46,459 nt of DNA, taken from NCBI GenBank assembly GCA_015654635.1, contig JAATGP010000041.1, positions 1 to 46,459 on the forward strand. Reading direction: 5' to 3'. Of this stretch, positions 23,742-33,655 are shown piece after piece. The translations under genes and the position numbers were made by a program. Below the pieces are notes generated by a model. That model had not been told where the DNA came from. It did not search any database and saw only the letters and a program-made list of their open reading frames with translations. This DNA comes from Alphaproteobacteria bacterium (GTDB taxonomy: Bacteria > Pseudomonadota > Alphaproteobacteria > Micropepsales > Micropepsaceae). The number at the start of each line of letters is the position of its first letter. Positions within the stretch are counted from its first letter, which is position 1.

Positions 23742-24086
23742 ATGAACTGGTCCGCTATTGCCCCCATTGCCCTGCTCATCTGCTCCAACGTGTTCATGAC
23801 TTTTGCCTGGTATGGGCAATTAAAATTTCCCGGTGCATCGCTGTGGCTGGTCATTCCGGTGAGCTGGGGCATCGCTTTTTTCGAGTATTGCCTGGCCGTT
23901 CCCGCCAACCGGATCGGTTATACCGTCTATTCCGCCGCCCAGCTCAAAACCATGCAGGAGGTCATCACCCTCGTCATCTTCGCTGTCTTCTCGACCTTCT
24001 ACTTGGGCGAGGCGCTGAAATGGAACCACCTCGTCGCCTTCGGATTTCTGAGCATGGCGGCGTTCTTTGCCTTTCACAAATTTTGA
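23742..24086 (+). CDS. DMT-superfamily small membrane protein (DUF486)
   Basis: The product is 114 residues with four membrane helices and matches the DUF486 pattern: FMTFAWYGQLK near the first helix, PVSWGIAFFEYCLAVPANRIGY in the middle, and QLKTMQEVITLVIFAVFSTFYLGEALKWNH at the third to fourth helix. AAGAGG lies just before ATG 23742. It looks like half of a drug/metabolite transporter and may work as a dimer. The substrate is unknown. Confidence 0.9.
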   Translation: MNWSAIAPIALLICSNVFMTFAWYGQLKFPGASLWLVIPVSWGIAFFEYCLAVPANRIGYTVYSAAQLKTMQEVITLVIFAVFSTFYLGEALKWNHLVAFGFLSMAAFFAFHKF

Positions 24087-24105
24087 AGGGGTAGCGACCG
24101 AATCC

Positions 24106-24549
24106 CTAGGGCAACCAAGGCTCCTCGCTGAAATTCTTGACCTGTGTCATCGGGATGCGGATCGAGTGCTGCATGCCGAAATAGAACACGACCTTCATTT
24201 CTTTCTTGCCGGAGTCCCATTCCATTTGCGGCGCCACCCCGCCTTCCTTACGAAAGACATGACCGTCGAATTCGTAGCGGCGGGTTTTCACCTCACCCCA
24301 ACTGTCCGACAGATCGCTGGCGAGACGTTTATGCATGGTATCGCGCTGGTCGGGTGTGGGATCACCCACATCGAGGTAATCGGGGGCACTGACGCGGATG
24401 TCACCGCCCGGCAGGATCTCCAGCCAAGCCACAACCACGACCTGGGGCGATTCGTAATGACCGATCCAGCGCCCCTCGGGGGGATCGAAGTGCTTGGAGC
24501 AAGACCCGAGCAGCAGGCCCGCTAGCAGTAGGATGGCAAACCGACGCAT
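24106..24549 (-). CDS. Hypothetical lipoprotein
   Basis: The product is 147 residues. The signal MRRFAILLLAGLLLGSC gives a lipobox with Cys17. The mature part is beta-rich and opens with PPEGRWIGHYESPQVVVVAWLEILPGGDIRVSAPDY, followed by a charged helix and a strand pair with EWDSGKKEMKVVFYFG. I do not recognise a named domain. It is convergent with the DUF486 gene (19-base gap) and divergent from the aminotransferase. Confidence 0.75.
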   Translation of the reverse strand: MRRFAILLLAGLLLGSCSKHFDPPEGRWIGHYESPQVVVVAWLEILPGGDIRVSAPDYLDVGDPTPDQRDTMHKRLASDLSDSWGEVKTRRYEFDGHVFRKEGGVAPQMEWDSGKKEMKVVFYFGMQHSIRIPMTQVKNFSEEPWLP

Positions 24550-24620
24550 GACACCCGTTCCCTCTACCGTGTGATTATACGCAAGAGAATCTTGAAAAAT
24601 GGTAATTCAGGGTAATCATT

Positions 24621-25942
<1,322 letters not shown>

Positions 25943-25946
25943 GCAA

Positions 25947-25968
25947 CCCCAGCAACGTACCGCTGGGG
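25947..25968 (+). terminator. Hairpin after the aminotransferase gene
   Basis: CCCCAGC/GCTGGGG forms a 7-bp perfect stem with an 8-base loop, four bases past the stop. It lacks a following T tract, so it may be a weak terminator or RNA-stabilising stem. Confidence 0.5.
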
Positions 25969-26085
25969 CTGGCGATGTGTTTACCGTCAGCTCATGCTAT
26001 GGACGGCGATGAAGCTTGAAGAGCGGGTCGCCACGCTTGCCAAGCGGGCTGGTGAGACCGTGCTGGTCGAGCGGGAAGACGCCGC

Positions 26086-26631
26086 CTAGAGCACAATCTG
26101 CTCCGCCGTGCCGTCAAGCGCCAGCAGATAGAACTCGGCGCCGAGATCGGGATGCTTGGCCTTCAGCACCGCTTTCATTTGCGCCATGACGTGCTTGTGC
26201 TGCGCCGTCTCAGCGTGGCGCTCAGAGGCGAACTTGTCGCCAAAGGCCACTTTGAAGGCACCGCAGTCGCGATGATCTAGCACCACCACCTTCTTGATGT
26301 GGTGTAGCGTCTTGGCAATGTCCAACTGATCCCAGAAGGCGGCATTCGAGGAAGGAAACTTATCCGATACCGCCGCCAATGACGCGCCTGCCAACGAGAC
26401 CTGATCGTATTCATTGGTCAGATGCTTGGCGTTGAAGAAACGCACCGCATCATCGACCAAGCGGTAATCGATACAGGTCAGCGCCAAGGCCTCGGCGTGG
26501 CCGGCAAAGGCACGGGTCGGAATAATCCCGGCAGCCGTCACAGCAATAAGACCTGCCCCCAGAAAGCCGCGGCGATGCCAATGGTCACGGCAGGCCTGAT
26601 CCTGATCCTGACCAACGTGATTGTGGTTCAT
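26086..26631 (-). CDS. Tat-exported beta-carbonic-anhydrase-like protein
   Basis: The product is 181 residues. A histidine-rich leader (MNHNHVGQDQDQ...HWH) precedes a twin-arginine signal, RRGFLGAGLIAVTAAG (R20-R21). The mature domain has the beta-carbonic-anhydrase zinc set: C53-x-D55-x-R57 in LTCIDYR, and H120-x-x-C123 in VLDHRDCGA. It is shorter than typical beta enzymes and lacks part of the usual dimer helices, so activity is uncertain. The His-rich stretch before the signal would be removed on export. It lies 56 bases downstream of the MFS gene, probably in one transcript. Confidence 0.8.
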   Translation of the reverse strand: MNHNHVGQDQDQACRDHWHRRGFLGAGLIAVTAAGIIPTRAFAGHAEALALTCIDYRLVDDAVRFFNAKHLTNEYDQVSLAGASLAAVSDKFPSSNAAFWDQLDIAKTLHHIKKVVVLDHRDCGAFKVAFGDKFASERHAETAQHKHVMAQMKAVLKAKHPDLGAEFYLLALDGTAEQIVL

Positions 26632-26687
26632 GATGTTCCCCAGCGCGATTGCGGGTGCATCCTAACCGAATTTCCGCACCTGCGCGA

Positions 26688-28013
26688 TTACGCCGCAACC
26701 TCAAGTCGGTCTTTGAAGAAGCGCCGCGTCAGCAGCGCGAAGACGAGAAAGACGGCGGTGCCAATCACCGGCACCAGGGCGTCGGTGATGAGCATTCCCC
26801 CTGAGCCCCAACGGTCATGGGCTTTGCCGTCCAGAATCGACAAATAGATGATGGGGAAATTCGCAATACTGGCCAACACGTTGTATTTGGTCGCGGCTGC
26901 ACCCTTACCAATCGCCTCCAGCACCACGGCGCCAAAGGCGGCATAGCAAAAGCCCGTCAAAATCATATAGGCGCAGACAAACCAGATGAAACTGGCTTGG
27001 CTACGCGGGGCAAGCGCCATGGCGAGCGCGCAAAGACAGGTCGCCAGGCTGAAGAGATTGAGCGCCGTCATGCGGTCCATCTTATCGCACAGCCAGCCCC
27101 CCGCGATGCAGCCGATCATCGACAGCACCCCGCCCATGGCGCCATTGACGAGCGCCACCCAGCCCGCCGAGGCATGCCAATCGGAGGCTACCCCCGACCA
27201 TAGCTGGGTCATGGCACCGACCCCGATTGGAAGCCCCAAAAGGACGACGGCCAGGAGCCCTTTGCGGGAACAAACAAGATTCCAGGAATCCAGGCCGACA
27301 TTGATCAGACTTTGCCCGAAGCTGTCGGCGCGATGCTCCACCACCGGCTCATGCACATAGAGCAGCGCGATGGACGAAAGGACGCAAACCAGCCCCACCG
27401 CCACGCCAGAGATAGCCCCAGCCCCCACATGCTGGGACAGCCAAAGACCCGCCTCCGCAAAGCTGTGCCAGCCCGTATGCGCTGCCAACCATTGGCCAAA
27501 GCCCTTATCGCCCGAGGCTGTCGCATTCTGAGACAGCCAAAGACCGAGCCCGCCGCCCAGCCCGGAACCGCCAAGGTTGCCAGCCTGGCTCCAACCACCG
27601 GCACGGCCTTTTTCTTCCGGCACCGTGGCATAGGCCATGATGCTGTCGGCGGCGAGCGCGTTGAAGGCGGACGCGGTGCTGAAGAGAAAGGAGAAAACCG
27701 CTATCAGAGTGAAATTGGCCGCAGAGGGCGTGATCACCGAGGCTGCGATCATGAATAGACCGGTGGCCACCGCCGAGAGCAAGAACCAAAGCTTGTTGGT
27801 CAAGGTGGTATCGACCAAGGGACCGCCTAGAAATTTCCAGGTCTGGGGCACAAGGCTCCAGGCCCCCAACGCCGCAATACCCATCGCATCGATGCCTGCC
27901 GCCGCCAGAAGATAAGCAAGTGTCACCACCACATAACCGTTGGAAATGCCCATCGGCACAAACAGAATGAGAAAAAGCACCGGATGGGTCGGGCGCTTGG
28001 CGGCGTCGGCCAC
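26688..28013 (-). CDS. MFS transporter (AmpG-like)
   Basis: The product is 441 residues with about 12 membrane helices. The opening FLILFVPMGISNGYVVVTLAYLL and the motif AWSLVPQTWKFLGGPLVD resemble AmpG-type permeases (FGLPLGLLLGTLPAYL and related). The halves are split by an acidic/basic loop near YVHEPVVEHRADSFG. AmpG imports anhydromuropeptides, but this relative is distant enough that the substrate is open. It stands divergent from the EF-G-like gene. Confidence 0.85.
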   Translation of the reverse strand: MADAAKRPTHPVLFLILFVPMGISNGYVVVTLAYLLAAAGIDAMGIAALGAWSLVPQTWKFLGGPLVDTTLTNKLWFLLSAVATGLFMIAASVITPSAANFTLIAVFSFLFSTASAFNALAADSIMAYATVPEEKGRAGGWSQAGNLGGSGLGGGLGLWLSQNATASGDKGFGQWLAAHTGWHSFAEAGLWLSQHVGAGAISGVAVGLVCVLSSIALLYVHEPVVEHRADSFGQSLINVGLDSWNLVCSRKGLLAVVLLGLPIGVGAMTQLWSGVASDWHASAGWVALVNGAMGGVLSMIGCIAGGWLCDKMDRMTALNLFSLATCLCALAMALAPRSQASFIWFVCAYMILTGFCYAAFGAVVLEAIGKGAAATKYNVLASIANFPIIYLSILDGKAHDRWGSGGMLITDALVPVIGTAVFLVFALLTRRFFKDRLEVAA

Positions 28014-28087
28014 GGAAACCTCGAAGGGAAAGGGGACTACACTGGCACGCTACTGCCTTTCGGCTGGGGCAGCAAAGCCCTGTTGTC

Positions 28088-28113
28088 ATCCCCCTCTTGC
28101 CAAAGAGGGGGAT
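28088..28113. repeat. Perfect GC-rich hairpin
   Basis: ATCCCCCTCTT and AAGAGGGGGAT form an 11-bp perfect stem with a 4-base loop, in the gap between the divergent MFS and EF-G-like genes. There is no T tract. Its form recalls dispersed intergenic palindromes of alphaproteobacteria, but no second copy is in the window. Confidence 0.5.
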
Positions 28114-28233
28114 TCAGCGCGAGGCTTGCACACCAATAAGAGGGGCGCGTGACGCGGCCCGATTGACCGGACTGGCGCCCGCCGCGACCCCCCGGACCCC
28201 ATTTTCCCAAAGGGGGCCCGAAGGAGGCCAAAC

Positions 28234-30288
28234 ATGTCTCAATCCAATGGAGGAAAAGGGCCACGCACTGTGGCCCTGGTAGGACCATATGGGTCCGGCA
28301 AAACGACCTTGCTGGAAGCCGTATTGTTCGCCAACGGCACCATCCCGCGCAAAGGCGGGGTCTCCCAGAACAACACAGTGGGCGATTTTAGTCCTGAAGC
28401 CCGCGCCCGCCAGATGAGCGTCGAGATTAATTGCGCCACCACGCGCTTCATGGATCAGTCCTTCACCTTTCTGGATTGCCCCGGCTCCATCGAATTCTTG
28501 CAGGATACGATTTTTGCCGTGCACGGCATTGACGCGGCCGTGGTGGTGATCGAGCCCGAACCCGCCAAGGTGCAAATGCTGCGCCCCTATCTGAAGCGCC
28601 TGGAAGACCTCAAAATCCCCCACATGCTGTTCGTCAATAAAATCGACAAGGCCTCAGGCTCGCTGCGCGCCATCCTCGCCACGTTGCAGGATGCGAGCCA
28701 AACCCCGCTGCTGCTGCGCCAGATTCCTATTTGGGAAAACGAGGTCGTGACCGGTTTCGTTGATCTGGCGCTGGAGCGTGCCTTTGCCTATCGCGAGGGG
28801 AAGAATTCCGAAACTATCGATATCAGCGATAAGGAGCGCGAGAAAGAAGCGCGCTATGCCATGCTGGAAAAGCTCGCCGATTATGACGAGCACCTGATGG
28901 AAGAGTTGCTCTCCGATCAGGAACCGGACCGCGAAGAAGTGTTTGGCGGTCTGCGCCGCGATTTTGCCGAGGGGCTGGTGGTGCCGGTATTCATCGGTTC
29001 GGCCGAACGCGGGCACGGGCTGACGCGGCTCTTGAAGGCGCTGCGCCACGAATGCCCCGATGTAAACCTGGCGGCGGCGCGGCTCTCTATTCCGGTGAGC
29101 GGCGACGTTTATGCCCAGGTGCTGAAGACGGTCTATTCGCCCCACGGCGGCAAGCTTTCCATCGTGCGTGTGATGCAAGGCGTTCTCAAAGACGGCGCCG
29201 TGTTGCAAACCAGCAGCGGCGAAGAAGCGCGCGTTGGCGGTATCTTCTCGCTGGTCGGGGCGACGCAAAACAAGCTTGCGGAAGCCGGGCCCGGCGAGAC
29301 CGTGGCGTTGGCGCGGCTGGAAGGCGTCGTGACGGGCGCCACAGTGACAAGCGGCAAAACGGCCCCGCCGAAGACGGCAGTGGAGATGCTGACCCCCGTC
29401 TACAAACTTGCCATCCAAGCCGCCGACCGTAAGGATGAAGTGAAATTGACGGCGGCTTTGGCCAAGCTGATGGAAGAGGACCCCGCCCTCAAATTCGGAC
29501 AGGATGCGCAGCTGCATGAGATGACGCTCGCCGGTCAGGGCGAAATCCATTTGCGCGTAGCCGCCGACAGGCTGATGAGCAAATACGGGCTCAAGCTGAA
29601 TACGAAGCCAGCCAGCGTTCCCTACAAGGAAACCATCCGCAAATCGGTGAGTCAGCGCGGGCGCCACAAACGCCAATCGGGCGGACACGGACAATTCGGC
29701 GATGTCGAATTGGTCATCCGTCCGCTGGAACGCGGCGCAGGTTTCACCTTCTTAGACCGGATTGTGGGCGGGGTGGTACCACGGCAATGGATCCCCTCGG
29801 TGGAAAAGGGCGTGGTCGAATACTTAAAGGAAGGCCCGCTCGGCTTTCCGGTGGTGGACCTGTCGGTGACGTTGTGTGATGGCTCCTATCACACCGTGGA
29901 TTCGTCGGATGCGGCGTTCCAGACGGCGGCCCGCGTCGGCATGCAGGATGGCATGCCCCAATGCTCGCCCGTTCTTCTGGAACCCATCGCGCATGTGAAA
30001 ATCCATGTGCCGAACGATGCCACCTCCAAGATCAATGCGGTGGTAAGCGGACGGCGCGGCCAACTGCTGGGCTTCGATGCGCGCGAGGGTTGGCGCGGCT
30101 GGGATACGGTGGAAGCCGAAATGCCGATGTCGGAGATCGGCAATCTGATTGTCGATCTCCGCTCGCTGACCCAAGGCGTCGGCACCTTCGAAATGGAATT
30201 CGATCACCTCGCCGAATTGACCGGCAAGTTCGCCGACCAAGTGGTGGCCGCGAAGAAAGCCGCCAAGGACGAAGCACGGGCGGGGTGA
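28234..30288 (+). CDS. EF-G-like translational GTPase (EF-G2 type) with altered switch II
   Basis: The product is 684 residues with the full domain order of EF-G. G1 is GPYGSGKT (17-24), G4 is NKID (135-138), domain II begins with VYAQVLKTVYSPHGGKLSIVRV, domain IV has RGRHKRQSGGHGQFGDVEL, and domain V has ANDA-like PNDATSKINAVVSGRRGQLLGF. Switch regions deviate: G3 is DCPGS (81-85) where EF-G has DTPGH, so the catalytic histidine is Ser85, and the G2 region reads RQMSVEI instead of RGITI. Such paralogues (EF-G2) are known alongside canonical EF-G; the lost histidine predicts weak GTP hydrolysis. GAAGGAGG is a strong ribosome site. Confidence 0.9.
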   Translation: MSQSNGGKGPRTVALVGPYGSGKTTLLEAVLFANGTIPRKGGVSQNNTVGDFSPEARARQMSVEINCATTRFMDQSFTFLDCPGSIEFLQDTIFAVHGIDAAVVVIEPEPAKVQMLRPYLKRLEDLKIPHMLFVNKIDKASGSLRAILATLQDASQTPLLLRQIPIWENEVVTGFVDLALERAFAYREGKNSETIDISDKEREKEARYAMLEKLADYDEHLMEELLSDQEPDREEVFGGLRRDFAEGLVVPVFIGSAERGHGLTRLLKALRHECPDVNLAAARLSIPVSGDVYAQVLKTVYSPHGGKLSIVRVMQGVLKDGAVLQTSSGEEARVGGIFSLVGATQNKLAEAGPGETVALARLEGVVTGATVTSGKTAPPKTAVEMLTPVYKLAIQAADRKDEVKLTAALAKLMEEDPALKFGQDAQLHEMTLAGQGEIHLRVAADRLMSKYGLKLNTKPASVPYKETIRKSVSQRGRHKRQSGGHGQFGDVELVIRPLERGAGFTFLDRIVGGVVPRQWIPSVEKGVVEYLKEGPLGFPVVDLSVTLCDGSYHTVDSSDAAFQTAARVGMQDGMPQCSPVLLEPIAHVKIHVPNDATSKINAVVSGRRGQLLGFDAREGWRGWDTVEAEMPMSEIGNLIVDLRSLTQGVGTFEMEFDHLAELTGKFADQVVAAKKAAKDEARAG

Positions 30289-30316
30289 GCGAAGAGCGGA
30301 CGAGATAGCAGAAGAC

Positions 30317-30348
30317 GTAGCGGATGGGGCGACCTGTCCGCTACTTTT
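30317..30348 (+). terminator. Rho-independent terminator after the EF-G-like gene
   Basis: GTAGCGGA/TCCGCTAC, an 8-bp stem with a 12-base loop, is followed by TTTT. It lies 28 bases past the stop and its right arm overlaps the stop codon of the convergent peroxidase gene. Confidence 0.75.
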
Positions 30349-30826
30349 GTTCGAGCGCACCCTCGATTGCGGGCACGAGTTTTGCCGGTTCTGTTGTGGG
30401 CGCGAAGCGGCGCAAAGGCGTGCCGTCGCGCGCGATAAGGAATTTGGTGAAGTTCCAGCGGATGCGGCGGCCCAGCCAGCCGGGAAGTGCCTTCGTCAAA
30501 TAGACAAAGAGCGGATGGGCGTCTGGCCCATGGACGTCGACCTTGGCGAACAGCGGAAAGGTGACGCCATAACGGACTTCACAGAAAGAAGCGATGTCAT
30601 CGGCATTGCCGGGCTCTTGCTGGCCAAATTGGTTGCAAGGAAAGCCGAGCACAACAAAGCCGCTTGATTTGTATGTATGATACAGTATTTCCAGCCCGGC
30701 GTATTGCGGCGTGAAACCGCATTTGCTGGCGGTATTGACCACCAAAACCACCTGCCCCGCGAAATCTTTGAGCGCTACATGTTGGCCGCTGAGACTGGGG
30801 GCAGAAAAATCGTACAACGTGGACAT
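30341..30826 (-). CDS. Glutathione peroxidase (cysteine type)
   Basis: The product is 161 residues, normal for the bacterial family. The catalytic set is intact: C36 in NTASKCGFTPQY, Q70 in CNQFGQQEPG, and W124-N125 in RIRWNFTKFLI. It has Cys in place of selenocysteine and no signal peptide, so it acts in the cytoplasm on hydroperoxides, most likely with thioredoxin as the reductant, as is usual for such enzymes. It lies just downstream of a TonB receptor gene on the same strand only in the sense of reading; the receptor's end at 30913 is upstream by 86 bases. Confidence 0.94.
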   Translation of the reverse strand: MSTLYDFSAPSLSGQHVALKDFAGQVVLVVNTASKCGFTPQYAGLEILYHTYKSSGFVVLGFPCNQFGQQEPGNADDIASFCEVRYGVTFPLFAKVDVHGPDAHPLFVYLTKALPGWLGRRIRWNFTKFLIARDGTPLRRFAPTTEPAKLVPAIEGALEQK

Positions 30827-30912
30827 GCGCGATCCTTTTGGGCGGGCTGGCGATTGTGAAGGCTGCCGGTGGCCGGTGCAAGCCCCGCCACCACAAAGGA
30901 AAACGCAGTCCC

Positions 30913-32916
30913 CTAAAATGTCCGTTTGACTTCGACAAAGAGCCGCGCCTGGGACTTCACTTTGTATTCGCTAATCTCGGACACGAGGCCGTTGCCGCGC
31001 AAGCCGTCGAAAGAGGTATTGATGTCGTCATAACCAAAACGGCCGACATTCTTGGCGGCAACCGAGAACAGCCATTGCGGCGTTGGTTTGTAGTCCCATT
31101 CCAACTCGACATAGAGCGGGATGACGCCGCGCTGGCGCAGCTGGAACGGTCGATAATAGCTTTCGTGCCAGCCGGTGAAGAAAAAGGCGCTCCATGTTGA
31201 TTTTAAACTATTGATATCTTGGGTCAGCGTGGCGCGGAAATTGCGCGGCCGATCACCGGAGATTTCGCGCGTCTGGTCTGTCGCCGGATCACGCACCCCC
31301 GAAAGACGCCATACCGTGGTGGTCTTGAGCAATCCATTGGTCAATCCGATATCGTCCAGCGGAAGTGTCGTTTCGAGATCGATTACATTCCTGTGGCCGC
31401 CGCCGATATTACCCGGCGCATCGAAGGCGCCCGACGAACCGGTAACCGGGATGTAGTCGAGCACGCCTGCAATATCTTCATGTAGCAAAGAGAGCGAAAC
31501 CGCGCCGCGCTGACCAAAATGCTGCTCAGCGGCAAGTTCGAATTGCCAATGTCGGTCCGGGGCGAGATTGGGATTGCCCGCGTTGACGCCGTAGGCGGAC
31601 AAATTCGAACTGGCAATAAAGTTGGTAAAATCAAGCTGGCCCAGAACGCGCACCACCCGAGCCCGGATCTGCGTTTCCGGCACTGGTGTCCAGGCCAAAA
31701 GCAGGCGCGGCTTGGGGTAGAAGAACTCGCGGCTTATGGCATTGGCACCGCTCTCGGTTATCAGCGAATATTCAAAGCGCGAACCCGCCTCAAGCTTCCA
31801 GGCGGGAGCAAAATTCCAGGTCGCCTGGGCGAAGGCTTCGCCCCGCTTTTCATCGACGCGTGCATTTCCGGACGGCAGCGGCACTTGCGCGCCGTTGACG
31901 ATGTAGGTGCTGGCGCCGTCGAGCTGGTTATACGCGCCTTCGGCACCCGCTTCCAACGTCAGAACATCGACAGGCCGATAGCGCAAGGTGGCGCGGACAA
32001 TGCTCTCGGCACTGCGATTGCGCTGAGCAAAGGATTCGACATCCCCGATGGGATTTTGGATCTGATAATCGGTATCGCGTTCCATACGCTGCAACAGCAG
32101 CGTTTCCAGCTCTGCCTTGCCGACAGGTCCCAGCCAATGCAAGCCAAGCTCGCCCTTTTTTGTGGCGTAACGGTCGAGACTGGAGAAATCGTTGCCGGGC
32201 ATGCTGTAGTAGACGCCATTGGGGTCCGGCGAATCCTGATAGGTGAAATTGACTTTAAACTGTCGACCCCAGAGCGACGTGGTGACGGCACCCGTTGTCA
32301 TCCAACCGAGACCCAAATTTTTCGAACGCGTTTCGAAATGCTGCACGGTCCCGGTCGCCACATCGGTGATGTTGTAGAAACCGTGGCCAACGGAATCGTC
32401 ATAGCTGTTCGAGGTTTCGAGTGCGAATTCATACGTGGTTTCGCCCACGCGATGGGTGAGTTGCAGCGACAGGGCCGGGTTCATATGGCCATCGGTCCAG
32501 ATATCGTTGCTGAAATCGACAATCAGCTGCGTGGACGCGCCTTTCTTGCGCACGATATTGGCCACCACCGCTTGACCGTGCATATCAACATCCTGCGCGC
32601 CGCCGCGGATGACTTCGACATGGTCAACATCGGAAGCCGGGATGCGGTTCAGGATCGCCTGCAAATCGTTGGTCTTGGCAGTGGGGCGTTGGCCGTCGAT
32701 CAGCACATTGCCGGCAGTACCGGCAAAACCGCGGGCAGACTGGCCATCGTCAAAGACAAATCCCGGCAGGCGCGAGACCATGTCATAGGCGGTCGAGGGC
32801 CGGGAATCGGCGAAGAAACTGGCGGGGTATTGCAGGACACTGCTTTGATCGGCCTGCGCCAACGCCGAAGCACTCAACAAGGAGGCCGCCAGAACCGCAC
32901 CCAGACCCACCCGCAT
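30913..32916 (-). CDS. TonB-dependent outer membrane receptor (short-plug type)
   Basis: The product is 667 residues. A signal peptide ends around ASALAQA (residue 21). The plug contains YDMVSRLPGFVFDDGQSARGFAGTAGNVLIDGQRPT, then LNRIPASDVDHVEVIRGGAQDVDMHG, and the barrel ends with LFVEVKRTF. No clear TonB box is visible and the receptor is unrelated in detail to the two larger ones at 6328-13048. It resembles the outer-membrane beta-barrel family that transports siderophores or other small ligands. No regulator is coupled to it; ligand unknown. Confidence 0.9.
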   Translation of the reverse strand: MRVGLGAVLAASLLSASALAQADQSSVLQYPASFFADSRPSTAYDMVSRLPGFVFDDGQSARGFAGTAGNVLIDGQRPTAKTNDLQAILNRIPASDVDHVEVIRGGAQDVDMHGQAVVANIVRKKGASTQLIVDFSNDIWTDGHMNPALSLQLTHRVGETTYEFALETSNSYDDSVGHGFYNITDVATGTVQHFETRSKNLGLGWMTTGAVTTSLWGRQFKVNFTYQDSPDPNGVYYSMPGNDFSSLDRYATKKGELGLHWLGPVGKAELETLLLQRMERDTDYQIQNPIGDVESFAQRNRSAESIVRATLRYRPVDVLTLEAGAEGAYNQLDGASTYIVNGAQVPLPSGNARVDEKRGEAFAQATWNFAPAWKLEAGSRFEYSLITESGANAISREFFYPKPRLLLAWTPVPETQIRARVVRVLGQLDFTNFIASSNLSAYGVNAGNPNLAPDRHWQFELAAEQHFGQRGAVSLSLLHEDIAGVLDYIPVTGSSGAFDAPGNIGGGHRNVIDLETTLPLDDIGLTNGLLKTTTVWRLSGVRDPATDQTREISGDRPRNFRATLTQDINSLKSTWSAFFFTGWHESYYRPFQLRQRGVIPLYVELEWDYKPTPQWLFSVAAKNVGRFGYDDINTSFDGLRGNGLVSEISEYKVKSQARLFVEVKRTF

Positions 32917-33082
32917 AACGCCAAATCCTCTCGTGAAATCAAATACTTTTTATAAGGTGTGAAGTTCATACTAGTGGCGGCAAGAGCGTGGTTTCGCATG
33001 CCGGCCATGCGGCGGCGGCGGGCGCCTCAACTAGTGCACACCTAGCTGCGCTCGAAATGCGGGGGGCGTAATGCGCGCCCTC

Positions 33083-33655
33083 TCAAACGGGCGGGTAGTA
33101 TTGCGCCAGCACCGTGGCACAAGCATCCACCGCTTTGGGCAGCGCGGTGCCGAGGCGGCCTTGTTTGGCTTCGGCGAGAAATTCCTGGATGATCGCATCC
33201 CAGATGGTTTGCGGAATATGCAGATCGACATCGCGATCGGTGACGACTTCGACATAGCGTTCGCCCAGCGAGACGAATAGGCAAATGCCCGTCTTGCGAT
33301 CGTTTTGGGCGAGGATACGCGAGGCGAAAGCACGATGCGCCAACTCCCAGCATTCCCAGTTCTTGGCATGGCGCGGTACAATCATCAGCCGCAGCGTCAT
33401 GATCTCGAGCGCAAGCGTTGCGGCTCCTGCCACCGCCGCGGTGATTAGGAAGGCTTCGCGCAGCGCCAAGTGGTGAAAAAAGCCCGCCAGCACGGAGAAG
33501 ACCAAAAATCCCACCACCGCACCGAACACCAGCGGGTAGAGGTCATAACGATCGCTGACGGGAACCGTCACCACGGCAATACGCGCGCTGGTGCGCTTTT
33601 CGGCAGCCGCCGTAACGCCGCGGAGCGCTTCATGCGCCCTTTTTGTTAGTTTCAT
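33083..33655 (-). CDS. TPM-domain membrane protein (second of pair)
   Basis: The product is 190 residues from ATG 33655, whose bases overlap the TGA of the upstream gene (ATGA). The TPM (TLP18.3/Psb32/MOLO-1) fold is visible as ALRGVTAAAEKRTSARIAVVTVPVSDRYDLYP, then two membrane helices in the middle (about 42-85), then GICLFVSLGERYVEVVTDRDVDLHIPQTIWDAI. The insertion of helices inside the TPM domain is the usual arrangement for this partner of LemA. An in-frame ATG at 33787 would read through the Gly-rich tail of the neighbour and is rejected. Confidence 0.87.
   Translation of the reverse strand: MKLTKRAHEALRGVTAAAEKRTSARIAVVTVPVSDRYDLYPLVFGAVVGFLVFSVLAGFFHHLALREAFLITAAVAGAATLALEIMTLRLMIVPRHAKNWECWELAHRAFASRILAQNDRKTGICLFVSLGERYVEVVTDRDVDLHIPQTIWDAIIQEFLAEAKQGRLGTALPKAVDACATVLAQYYPPV

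Noticed and set aside
26009..26089. 26-codon plus-strand frame MKLEERVATLAKRAGETVLV...
   Set aside because: It has helix-like codon use but no clear ribosome site and no known family, and it overlaps the end of the convergent gene. It may be a small protein or a remnant; too weak to call.
28654..29694. 346-codon minus-strand open frame
   Set aside because: It is antisense to the EF-G-like gene; no domain is visible.
31519..32955. 478-codon plus-strand open frame
   Set aside because: It is antisense to the TonB receptor at 30913-32916 and has no recognisable domain.
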